Shown here: positions 41,001-51,092 of the stretch, one piece after another
Layout of the letters: each line of letters opens with the position of its first letter
How positions within the stretch are numbered: position 1 is the stretch's first letter
From: Certhia americana
Taxonomy: Eukaryota; Chordata; Aves; Passeriformes; Certhiidae
Direction: 5' to 3'
DNA: 64,000 bases
Assembly (NCBI GenBank): GCA_018697195.1
Contig: CM031870.1
Location: forward strand, 6,831,382-6,895,381
Translations under genes and position numbers: made by a program
Notes under the pieces: generated by a model
Database searches by the model: none
The model's input: the letters and a program-made list of their open reading frames with translations, nothing else
Told to the model about the DNA's origin: nothing

Positions 41001-42536
41001 GAGTCACTACATCAACACTGGCAGTAAGCATGGCATGGCAGAAAGAAGTCTGCCACTCTTCACAGATGTGCAGCAACCCTTGCTCACAATTTTAGCTGGA
41101 ATAAACCAACCCCAGCTAAGTGTCAGTAGTAGCTAGAGTTGTTCAAACCTCCATCACCCACCTCATTCTACTACGTTCAGTGCAGTTTCTCTTCCTTGTA
41201 AAACAAGGACACAGCTGAGAGCAGATGATGTCCCCTCTCTGAGCAATCTGGTTGTGATTATTGCTCAGTTCCTCATCCCTTTCTTCTCCACTGTAAATCA
41301 GACCAGAGAAGTGTTTGCTGTCCCACAGCTGCCTGATATTCAATCTCAGACACTTCACTGCAAAAAGACTCATGGTAAGTGACTGATCTCCCCACAGAGA
41401 ACTACAAGCAACAGAAAAATTCCTGACATGTAAATGGAGACACTGTACCCCCATAAGAATCCGTGGCCCTTTTTGCCCAGAAATGAAGTGGAACCACAGG
41501 GTAGCAATTGTTATTAACACTCTTTTCAACTAGTAGAAAAACTGTGGGTGAAGAAACAGTTTTGAGTTTTTGGACTTATTTCCATCAGAGGCTTTGATTT
41601 TCTCCTGCATTCAGTGCTTCAATATGTAGTTACTGATGGAGAGAGATGACTAAACTAGTACTGGAGCACAGAAGGCTGCAGAGCAGAAGCAGACACCCAT
41701 CTTCGCCTAGTCACTGCATAATTCTGCTTTCCAATACCCAAAGCTATACCTGATGTCTGCATCTTGCATGTTCCTTAGGGCTATGTTTCAAGCAGATCTG
41801 TCGAGTTCTACACATAGTCTTTTACACGCAATATTTGAGCTCTGTAAATTCTCTTGTCTCTTTTTCATGCTTTATTTCACAAAAAAGAATAAATTTCAAA
41901 AATACAGCTTAGAAAATGCCACTCAAAACCATGCTCTGTGTAGCAAAAGGGGTAAGTAATTGGCATTTTCTCATCTGTTAACTTTTTCCACCCTTACCTG
42001 ACACCCATCAAATTTTTCCAGCAGATTGCAGGGTTAGACCATTTGCAGTACAGTGATTGATATGAACTTCCCTCTTGAAGTAATTTTCTTCATCCTCACC
42101 TCAGGGCATTCACAAACACACAAACAAGATAAATAGGGTAGTTTCTTTTGAGATTGCCAAAGAAAAACAGTCTTGTGCCCATCAGCACACATGGTATTCT
42201 AAGTTCATATTAAATCTTCACACAAAGCTTTATCTAAACTTTGCCATATACCAGTGAAGAGGTTTGAAAACAAAGTGCATTTTAGCAACAGCTGCACTAT
42301 TTTTAACCTCATTAATAACATCTCAGGTTCCTTGGTTGAATAGATGAAAATCTGCATTTCAACTAATCTTAAAATGCTGGGGCTTTTTTAAAAAGAATTA
42401 CTAGAGTGATTCTTTTTGTGAACACTTGTAATAAGCAATGTTCCTTCTACATTTCCTTTTTTAAAAGGATCCTTTGGGAGGAATCAAAGAGGATTTCAGC
42501 CAAAAGGAAACTGTAATAACAGAGAAAGAACTTTAA
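21623..42536 (+). CDS. PDILT: Protein disulfide isomerase-like, testis-expressed; 11 coding exons
   Basis: Coding exons: 21623-21821, 27493-27699, 30561-30694, 31875-32012, 32592-32702, 33657-33782, 34731-34928, 36253-36373, 37881-38062, 40647-40739, 42468-42536. They sum to 1578 bases (525 aa plus stop); all phases match. A signal peptide covers residues 1 to about 20. Four thioredoxin-fold domains (a, b, b', a') follow. The usual CGHC sites are degenerate: SQSS at 71-74 in the a domain and SHKC at 416-419 in the a' domain, where human PDILT has SKQS and SKKC. Good matches to human are [22 protein letters not shown] residues across exons 6-7 and [11 protein letters not shown] with LDRYPFF in exon 9. 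N-glycosylation sequons include NGS, NST, NYS and NLT. The C-terminus EKEL resembles an ER-retrieval signal (human KEEL). The acidic tail is shorter than in human (584 aa). Known role: non-reducing chaperone of the spermatid ER working with calmegin. Exon 9 lies beside a duplicated copy, described separately. Confidence 0.96.
22838..23064 (+). repeat. AT-rich block ending in an (ACT)16 microsatellite
   Basis: In PDILT intron 1. About 175 bases of ATA/TAA-rich DNA (22838-23015) run into a pure ACT triplet array of about 16 units (23016-23064). On the minus strand the array creates a false poly-serine reading frame. Confidence 0.95.
23290..23354 (+). repeat. Two identical 25-bp direct repeats, 40-bp period
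   Basis: The 25 bases at 23290-23314 recur exactly at 23330-23354 in PDILT intron 1 (unit begins aagtgttgaaatttagg). The 15-base spacer is also AT-rich. This looks like a small tandem duplication of a ~40-bp unit with the spacer diverged. Confidence 0.85.
29513..29530 (+). repeat. Poly-A run of 18 in PDILT intron 2
   Basis: Uninterrupted A18. No retrocopy or SINE body was recognised directly upstream, so it is treated as simple sequence. Confidence 0.9.
33371..33430 (+). mobile_element. Old CR1-like LINE 3' end remnant
   Basis: In PDILT intron 5: gggttagattagaagatcac, agtcccttctgac and aatctatgaat follow the order of the CR1 3' terminal segment (GGACTAGATGATC, GTCCCTTCCAAC, ATTCTATGA), but with many differences. 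Short and ancient; assignment is by pattern only. Confidence 0.55.
37655..37981 (+). repeat. Tandem duplication of the PDILT exon 9 acceptor and exon start
   Basis: Copy 1 is 37655-37818 (164 bp) and copy 2 is 37819-37981 (163 bp). They differ by one 1-base indel and three substitutions, about 98% identity, so the event is recent or under correction. Each copy has the intron tail, the acceptor ttttaaatttgcag, and the first ~100 bases of exon 9, including the SHKC site. Copy 2 continues into the intact rest of the exon (37881-38062). If the copy 1 acceptor is used (exon from 37718), the frame runs to the junction and ends at once: codons for IDVP then TGA, giving a 447-residue protein. There is no donor between the copies. 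Only one exonic difference changes an amino acid (Lys in copy 1, Glu in copy 2). Confidence 0.95.
39752..40084 (-). mobile_element. Solo endogenous-retrovirus LTR with 6-bp target duplication
   Basis: A 333-bp element in PDILT intron 9, reading TGTTG...CTTCA on the minus strand (TG...CA ends). It is flanked by the direct repeat ccactc at 39746-39751 and 40085-40090. On the minus strand it carries a TATA-like GATAAA (complement of 39943-39948) and 57 bases downstream an AATAAA (complement of 39885-39890), the U3-R layout of an LTR. A 6-bp target duplication is typical of ERVK/betaretrovirus-like elements. No internal retroviral sequence is present, so it is a solo LTR formed by recombination. 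It is antisense to PDILT. Confidence 0.85.
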
Positions 42537-42633
42537 TAGTACAGAGAAAGAGAAACATTCTGAGGATTGTGGGGAATCCTTCCTGGAAGGAGCTCACTGG
42601 AAGAATGACTCATCTCAAGTGAACACAGAGCTG

Positions 42634-42639
42634 AATAAA
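42634..42639 (+). terminator. Polyadenylation signal of PDILT
   Basis: AATAAA lies 98 bases after the PDILT stop codon in gagctgaataaaaaaag. It is the first canonical hexamer, giving a short 3' UTR. A second possible AATAAA lies near 42783. Confidence 0.7.
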
Positions 42640-45600
42640 AAAAGAAAAGTAAAGAATTCAGTATCCATGGCTTGTTGTGTGTGACTTCTCTTCTTAATTC
42701 AATTTAACTGTTAGTTTTACTGGAATCAGTTCTCATGGGTTTTAAAATACTGCAATTTTGCTTTAACAATGGCTTGATCACTAATAAAACTGGCCTTCTT
42801 TAGAAAGGTGTGTGTGCCCTGGCAAACACACCAAGACATAAAGTGACACTATGTGAACAAGAGCTACAACAAGATTGCAACTGACTGATCTCCAAAACAG
42901 CAATTTTCAAATTTCTGTTTTCAAAGGAGATTAACTGCTCCCAAAAACAAGGGTCTAACACTGCAAAAAGCATACCTAGAGTGATCTTCAGAAGAAGTCA
43001 TTGAAGCTAGAGGCTGTGCCCAAAAGGGGCAGCAAGGTATAGTTTTTTTTTAATTATTTATTATATTTTTATGTGATTTTTTATTACCAAGCAGTGCAAA
43101 ATGCAGAAATAGAGATATTTAATTCCAGTTGGAAAAATACCATAGCTAACACACGAAGTCACAAATATGACTCACATTTTAGTTACATGAAGTTCCTTAA
43201 CCACCCCTCACACATTAAAGAAGTGAGACAAGTGAAACTGCTGGACAATAGTAATTTCTTCCTGCAAGGACCAGATAAAGCAGAAATAATTCTAAAAATT
43301 TGAAACCTTTTCTTACACAATTAGAGAAGGAAAACACTTATCAGAACTTCATTTCAGAAACAGGTGTTCAAAATCTCTGTTTCCAAATTGTTAATGCTAA
43401 TAATCACTTTCTTACGTAAGCAGGGGAAAAATGGGGAAAACTTAGGAAAGGAGGAAACACCCATTTAAGTAGAAGAAGGCTCCATCACTGCAGTGAAGAA
43501 TACAGCACTGAGAGAAAAGCATGGAGACCTCCTAACCCTCTCCTGTCACACCAGTCAACAAGAGAGACATTTTTAAAGTACTGGACCTCTTACATTTTAT
43601 GATGATTTGCTAAAAGGTGCAGTTCATGACAGGTGGCTTATTTGCTATCCAGGTTACAGCATGTAATTAAATAAGTGCACCTTGAGATTTAAGGTGAAAT
43701 AATAACTTCTTTACTTCACAGTTCTTGCAAATAAATAAGACTCCGCATGGACCACACCTCAGAGTTTATGTTGATTCCCCATGGGCACAGTTTAATCTCT
43801 GCTGGGGTTGATGTTCATTGGGACTGCAATTAAATCCACTTAGTAGAAAAAGATTCTTGTGGAAGCGTGTTCAGTGCTAGAACACCATTCCTACATATGC
43901 CCCACCTGGGTTTTGCAGGTCTTGGACCTGTTTTTTTTTGCGCAGTTTACTTAGACTGCCTGAAATTGGTGAAGACCAGGGGCCAGATGGGCTCCACACA
44001 TTCAGGTTTTCTGCCAGAAACACCACGTACTTGGGAGAAGGAGCTGAAAGTTACACAGGAAAACTTAAAAGGAAAAATTAAAAGTCAGCATGATAGAGGC
44101 GAGAGATGGGAGCTATAGCCAAGTTATTACTACTCGAAGCAAAATCTTTCTTTGAAGATGCCAAGTAAAGTTTAATTCTTGTGATTTCAGTACAGAGTAA
44201 ATTTTTGATAGAACTGCAGTATCGTGAAAGCCACATGATACTGTCACTTAGTGGCATGAGGAAAAGATGGGATGGTTTTAAAGAGTTCAAGCTAAGTTTG
44301 CTGTAGGTGGAAGCTCCAGCTGGACAGTGTGGATTGCACTTGACAGCAAGTGTTTCTCAGCACCCTTGTTAGGAGGACTTTGTTTACAAATACCACAGAA
44401 ACAATGACTCGTCAATTTGACCACTGAGGTGTACCAAAACTGCCTCTCATACACACTGAAGACAATTCTCCTTTGGATATCAAACACAAGTTCTCTGGGA
44501 CACTCCCAGTGGGACCCTGACCAAAGTAACCTGATCACTGCTGGATATTGGGTTTCACTTGACTTCCATTTAACATTGAGCATTCATTAACACACAAAAG
44601 CCTTCATTTGATATTCTGGGAAATCAGATTCGGAAAAGAATGAGATGAACTGAATCCCAAAAAGAGGGAAGTGTCAGTGTGCTTTCCCTTTGCTGCTTGC
44701 AACAGTGCCGCCAGTATATTTTGAACAACTATTAAACACAGAAGCTATAATCTTTTAATTAATTTCCTTCAGAAAAATAGAGCAAGTAATGTTCAGCACC
44801 AGTCTGAATCTGGCAGATGGGTTTACCATTCAAGATAATGAAAAAAAATCATTTTCACTGTGTCTATCCACTGTATACAAGACTCAATCCTGAAACTGCT
44901 ATCTATCCTATTATGAGGTGCAAGATTACATTTTAATAAAAACATGTGACATCTCAGCAAATTATGTTCTCATTTCTGTTCCAGCCACTCTCAGATGTGA
45001 TGTAAAGACAAGGGGCTGAGTGCAGACTCACATGCCATGCCCTGCCACATGACAAGAGTTGCAAATCTACTTCATAAAACATGTGCTGAAAGCCTGTCTG
45101 AATCACATCTCTCCCTTGGTCAAAATTCTGCCTCCTTACTGACTGAGTTCCTCCAAGTCTTGACCATGGCAAAAGGAGCCCATTGTGCCAAACAAGTGGC
45201 CTGGCATGTTGCCTCATTCTCCCTCTGACCCATCAGCTATAGAATATATCCCTGGAACAAAAATTTTAAAGTGTCACAAGGAGAACTGAGCTCTAAATGT
45301 GTGAAATGCAATTGCTTTCTCAAGCTTTACTAAGTTCTTTTAAACTTCTTTTATTTTAGTCTAAACGTGAAGTGAATCTGTTTAATTTTAAAGAGTACAT
45401 AATTATAACCATGCTCAGACATTCTAAATATTACTTAAACCCATAACAAATTTAAAATCAATATTTATTAGGCAAACTTGTTTCTGTAAATGAATACCAA
45501 TATTTTGAATGCCCCACTCACATGAATAATCTCCTCATGCACATAAATAAGCACTATCAATTAGGACAGACAGGATTAAGTAAAGAGATATGAATGCATA

Positions 45601-48600
45601 CCAGCAATGGAGCTGCTTTAATCTGCACTGCCAAGGTGATTTGGTTATCAATTTGGAGCAGCAGAAGCAACACTCTCAACTAGAAATCTTTATAAAAAGC
45701 ATCACAAAGTTTAATACAAAAAAGGAATAAACTTGAACCATCCCCAAGAAATGCTGACTTGTGCTTTTTATTCAATGACAGCCTATTCTGCCTTAAAATA
45801 CAAGCTCTGAGCACCTTGCAGATAGGAATTAATCTCACTAAATTCTATTCTTAAATCCTGGAGAAGAAAAATGTTCAGAATTGACAATCATTCATAGATG
45901 CTCAGATGAAAAAGAAAAAAAAAATCAACCCTAATGAGAACTGTAATTCTTTTCTTCTTTACAACAGATTAATCCTAGCTTAATTTCCCTGGAACTACTT
46001 TCAGCTGGCATTAGCATAACAACAAAACGTTAAAAGGGGTTAATAAAAATACAAAACAAATGCACCTAGTGTCCAAAAAAAATCCCCTTGATGTGTGGCA
46101 GAGGCTTAATTGGAATAAGTCAAAAGGTCTGGTTTGGAAGACAGAAACTCCTGTTGGTAGAAATAGATGTGTGCAATATGCTTGAAGACTGATGGGGTAA
46201 TCAGAAAGAGGGGTCTAAAGCCAGTATTTCAGGTATTTCATTCAGAGAATTGCACTGTCAGACTTGTTAGGAAGTTTGACACTCTTGTCTTTCCTTTCTC
46301 TCACACTCCTGACAGCAAAGAGAGGAGAGTTGGCCACAACTCTCAGGCCACAGTGATTTATGCAGATGTATTAACAAAAAGGAACAACTCACACATTAAT
46401 AAAAATATGCTCTTGTGTTAACTCAAGTGGAGTTGGATCAGTGGAAATAACTCAGCTCAGGTATTTGGAAACCATGCTTGGTATAATCAGCTGGGACAGG
46501 GGCAAGGAGCCTGAAATGTCCATTTGAAATTTTGCTGTGGGAAAAGCTTTAAATCCATTTGTACTCTGGACTTGTTGGTTGTGCTGTTGTAGCTGTGCAT
46601 CAGGAGTCTCACACAAGCTGTCAATAATTCACTCAAGCTTGTGTCCAACTCAGAGGGCTTCCAGAAGCATCTCACTGCTCATGTTTCATACTTGATTCAC
46701 CACACCTGGGAAATGACACAACTGAAGGGCGAAGCCCAACACAGCTCTGTCATTGGTTTTAGAGCAGGCAGCTGTTCCTCCTGGTGGAGTTCCACACCAG
46801 TGGGATCACATTTCAGTGAACTCACCAGGCTGGAGGTGTTCCTCCATATTGCCCAATGTGTCCTCAGATTGCAGTTTCTGAGAGTCACCTTGGAAATATT
46901 TGCTTTCTGTGAAACATTGACAGAGGTAAAGCTGTGCTGGGCACTGCTGCCCACTCCTCTCACTGCTAAGCACACATGCAGTGGCTGCCTTTTCACCAGA
47001 GCCTGCCAGCTGCTCCACACCAGGTCCTGCATGGGGAATTTACTGCACAGGGACACTCACTGTTCATACACTGGGCCTGCATCACCACTTAAACACAACA
47101 CAGCTGTGTTGTGAACACAAACAGCTAAAGAATCATTTCTCCCCCTCCTCAGGAAGAAACACCATGCTGTATTTCGTTTGAGCTCTCCTGGGCAAATGCG
47201 TGTTACAAATAACTGCAACCAGGGAATAATAAATATTAACAAAGCATTTATTTGGAATCCTGTTGAAAAGCACTTTCTCGAGCACAGCTAGCAGGACCTC
47301 CCTTGAACAAATGCTGCCTTCGTGCCAAGTACAACATAGGTAGAATCATAACTAGTCAGCAGAGGCTAAGGACATATGTGAACGTCATAGCTGAAGTTGA
47401 GCTTTTCAAAGCATGTATTTTATAGTCTAAGGAATCTGGGAATGCTGCCTAAATTTTCCTCCTCTGGCCTTGTCATTTTTGAGAAGATGCTGGTTATTTC
47501 TTAGCACCCATACCACATGCTAGCAGAGTCCTGAGATAAACCAGCACCCTGGGAAAGCATTCCTTCCAGCCTCTACTTGCCAGGGCACATCACCAATGAT
47601 TGCCAGAAAAACAGCTCTTTTAAACCAGTAACAGATGAAAGGGTTCATAAGAACTCATTAACTATCATTTCCCTTCACTTAGTTTGACACTGGTAGGTCT
47701 CCGCCTGCCTTGCCTCGCTCTCCTTGCCTCCAAAGCACTGCTATTTGCTGAGTCAGGAATAAACCCCACCCTCTTCCACATGCCCGGATCCTTTTCTTAA
47801 ACAGCTGTTGGCCAAAGTCTAGTAACTTCAACAGACCAAGGTATTTGTCCAGAAATCACATTTGCTTGGAAGAGTCTGAGCACATTGCAAAAATCTGTGC
47901 CACTATTTTAGCCTGTCTGCACAGCATCAGGTGCCTCTGGGAATACTTGGTTTAAGAGTGCTAATTACAAGCTTTGTAGGAGCCAAGAGTGTGGTGTAAC
48001 AGCTTTCTAACTGGCGTTAAATACCTAGCCTAGTCCTTAATAATTTCCATGTAATCCTCTATTAAGGCTCATTAAAAGAAGAGACTGGACACCTTTTAAT
48101 GTTCACTTAATTGACAATCTTAGCTGTAATTTTGTCTGTGTATTTTTGTACCTGAAACCCTTTGACTAAGATGCTGCTTGACAAAGCAAGAATTCCTAGG
48201 ACAATTTCCTCAGAGAACAAACTGGTATGGAAATTTGAAGGATGTGCTCCCCAGTAACCAGAGGATTTCATACAAGACAAAGAAGATGTTTTTTTTATGG
48301 AATACTCATTGGTGAATGTGTACCATAATTTGCAATACATGAAAAGAACATCCCTTGTGATAAACGAATATCTTCATTTTGAAATTTTGCAACCTGAAAT
48401 CTTCTCTTCCAATCAAGAGCCACTTTTTTTTTTTTTTTTAACTGAACAAATTCTCGTTTATATTAAGAACACATGAAATACTTCCCCAAATATGTTTATT
48501 CTTCTATAGCCTTTTTTCCTACTAATTTATCCAAGCCTAGTGCGACAACATATTACAATCACGTGGTCAAAGACGTGAAATAAGGCCGTGTGACCTAGGA

Positions 48601-48640
48601 AAATCACACTGAGTGGTGAACAAGAAGAGCTTAAGGCAAT
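42640..48640. other. Gene-free AT-rich DNA downstream of PDILT
   Basis: No coding exon with splice sites, RNA gene or clear transposon was recognised. It holds a poly-T run at 48424-48439 and one copy (46817-46840) of a 24-base string also found in PDILT intron 9. The longer frames here, for example near 46641-47114, lack any family motif and have overlapping frames of equal length on the other strand. Confidence 0.5.
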
Positions 48641-48649
48641 CATTCTATC

Positions 48650-48965
48650 CAAGACTTGGGAGTGCCAGAAGAGCCGCCTTTGGGGCAGATGAGGAGGGAA
48701 CGACGGCGAGCGTGGCTTCCCGGCAGCCGCATCCTGATTCCAGCAGAATTCCCACGGCTCCACCGCCACCTGCCGGGGTGTCCGGGCATCCCAGCCCGTG
48801 TCGGGACCCTGGGACACGCCCTGGTCCCGGGATGGCACCTGCAGCACCGCAGGAGGGACGAGCGCCTGGGACAGAAAAGAGCGCCCGGGCCACGCCGCAG
48901 GCACCCTGAGGGTCACAGGCACATCCATCCGTGTGTCCCCGGGGAGGGAAATGAACCAGGATCCC
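48650..48965. promoter_or_regulatory. Orphan CpG-rich island, function unknown
   Basis: About 315 bases with roughly two dozen CpG dinucleotides stand out from AT-rich flanks. Overlapping frames are open on both strands, which GC-rich DNA produces by chance. It could be the promoter of an unannotated or non-coding transcript, a GC-rich repeat fragment, or an exon. No TATA box, splice pair or protein family could be assigned. Confidence 0.4.
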
Positions 48966-48969
48966 AGAT

Positions 48970-50309
48970 CCTTTGTGCATGCTCCTAACGCACCCCCTGA
49001 GCTCTGGGGTGGCCAGAGGGACCAGAAGAGTGTCAGAGCATCTGGAGTGCCAGGGCAGTTTCAGACACACAATTAACCAGGGACTTTCACTTAATTGAGG
49101 CTGACATCAAGCTATTTAGGACGGGTGTAACTTTGGCCAGTTGGAACTGGTCTGGCAGATCTGAAACCAAGAAAAAGGTTCAATCTGGAAAGTAAAACTG
49201 AAAATATCTTGACCTGGGTCCAAAGCCATACTATGCCCAAGTTATATGTCAATGCATAAAATCACAACAGTGTCTTTTTCAAGAGTATAAAAATATTTTG
49301 CCCCTTTCTACAGATTTGAAACAACTGACTGGAACTACATCAAAATGGGACATGTTATATGGGACATGCCAGACAACTGAAACATTGGTCAAATTGAATT
49401 CCTCACGTGAAAATACATCACCACAACAGAGCTACCATGTTAATAATGTGTGGAGAACCTGCAAACACAGCATTGCTCTGTTTACTGTGAGACCAGGCTG
49501 CAGTTTAAAGAATGACTCTGGTGTTTGCAGAAAAGACAGAATTCAGCCATTTTACTGAACTACAGTCCTGACAAAATGAATTCACAGCAAGGGTGATATC
49601 CCTGGACAGCTTCCTTTTTGTACTAAACCAGCCATTTTGCATGGTCTAGATTTTTGCTTTTTTAAATATGCCACTGGCTTGTTCCTCCAAGATGTTCCTA
49701 TTTTGGATGACTTCCAAGATCTGCCCAGTTCTTCTTTACTGTATTTTCATTACCATTATTTCCTTTAATACTTCTTTAACATCCTGCCTCTAGTATCCTC
49801 TCCCCTCTCCCTGAGGCTAAACCTGGTGCACTGGAAGGACAATGCACTTGTGTTTGCAGAAAGGCTGATTTTCAAAGACAGTCACATACTGACACCAATG
49901 GATGGCATGTTACAGGTGACCAAGGTTCACTTCTGTACAAATGAAATCTTTGTAGGTGGAGGAAAATTCAAATACAGGCAGAAAAGTTACAGCTGATTTT
50001 GCGCTCTGCAGTTTTCAAAGTTAGGTCAAAAACGTAAGAATTTGTTCCCAAACATTTAACTGACTGACAGAGTTGAAACACCATCTGCATTCAGTGCCAG
50101 GCTGGGAGCTTCCCATCAGCACCATTGTCATTGTAACATCACACTCAAATGAATTTACACATTTCTCAAGGACACTGACACATGGCTACCCTGCCACACT
50201 TAGAACTCAGCAAGTGTTTGAATTAACACTCTGTTGAACTGACTACAAATAAAACATTTACAAGTTTACATAAACACTATTAAGCTTGTCATTCACTATT
50301 ATTTTCCTT
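48970..50309. other. Intergenic DNA between the CpG-rich island and the CR1 fragment
   Basis: Unique-looking AT-rich sequence; nothing recognisable was found. Confidence 0.5.
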
Positions 50310-50495
50310 AGAATCATAGAATATGCTGTATTGGAAGGAACACCCAAGGATTATCAGTTCAACTCCTGTCCCTGCACAGGACAGCCCCAGGGATCCCACC
50401 CTGTGCCTGAGACCAAATACTCCCTGAACTCTGCTAGCCTTGGAGCCCTGGCCACTCCCTGGGGAGCCTGGTCAGTGCCCAACCACCCTGAATTG
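50310..50495 (-). mobile_element. CR1 LINE 3' end fragment
   Basis: Starts with agaatcatagaatatgctg, the reverse complement of the CR1 3' terminus. Read on the minus strand it then gives, in order, the CR1 segments for gttgggcactgacc, ggctccccagggagtgg, agagttcagggagtat and tctcaggcacagggtgg, followed by the ccttccaatacagcatattc ending. 5' truncated, moderately diverged. Confidence 0.9.
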
Positions 50496-50623
50496 CACTA
50501 TGGCAGTTTCTATGCACTTCACTTTCTGGTCACCACAGCTGCTGCACCAAGGCTGTGGAACTGCAGAGAATTCTCCTCCTGAACTAATTCCAAAAGGAAA
50601 TTTAAAATATTAGAAGAGAATAT

Positions 50624-50694
50624 TTTCTTCACAGTCTTGAATTTTGGAGATTTCTGAAGAAACAGGAGAAGTTTCTTCACAGTCTTGAATTTTG
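50624..50694 (+). repeat. 23-bp direct repeat, 48-bp period
   Basis: The string tttcttcacagtcttgaatt plus ttg occurs at 50624-50646 and again at 50672-50694. The spacers differ. A small local duplication. Confidence 0.85.
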
Positions 50695-50849
50695 TGAGAT
50701 CTGCATTTTGAAATAAATTTTTTAAGCATTAACTACAAAATACCCTAAAATAGAGTCAAATGAAAATCGGCATCACCTCCTTACTTTAATAGAGTCAGAA
50801 TTCTCATCTGATTCCACCGAGCTTTAGGAGGTCCTGGGACAGGTTTAGC

Positions 50850-51092
50850 TTAAAAGATAAATAGGTAGGTGCAAAAAGCTGAGGTCCAGTTTGTGCCAAA
50901 GTTGCAGTTTTCTCTATGTATGGGTAACTTCTCCAGAGTTTTGAAGTTTTCAAGAGTAACAGGATTTGTTGCTGTCGCTTCTTTTTCTTCATATTTTGTT
51001 GATTTTAATTTCCTGTTGTAGAACTTGACGACAACAGCAGCAGAATCAGACACATGCTCTTCAACTCGTGGAGCTAAGCCAATGGATACATA
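50850..51092 (-). other. Exon-like minus-strand open segment; unidentified, possibly a gene relic
   Basis: On the minus strand, ttgatcctcag (acceptor-like, ending at 51093) is followed by 80 open codons (51092-50850) ending in TAA. The peptide begins YVSIGLAPRVEEHVSDSAAV and continues VVKFYNRKLKS, which looks more protein-like than random frames nearby. An adjacent minus frame stays open further (to about 50804), and a donor-like gtaagg lies at the complement of 50779-50784, as if a 308-bp exon had suffered a frameshift. I do not recognise the family. Confidence 0.22.

Noticed and set aside
46641..47114. 157-codon + strand frame, cysteine-containing, considered as a possible UMOD or secreted protein
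   Set aside because: No EGF or ZP pattern, no signal peptide, and an equally long frame lies on the opposite strand.
48527..49076. Several overlapping 90-140 codon frames on both strands
   Set aside because: They are side effects of a GC-rich stretch with few stop codons; frames overlap on both strands and none shows a family motif.
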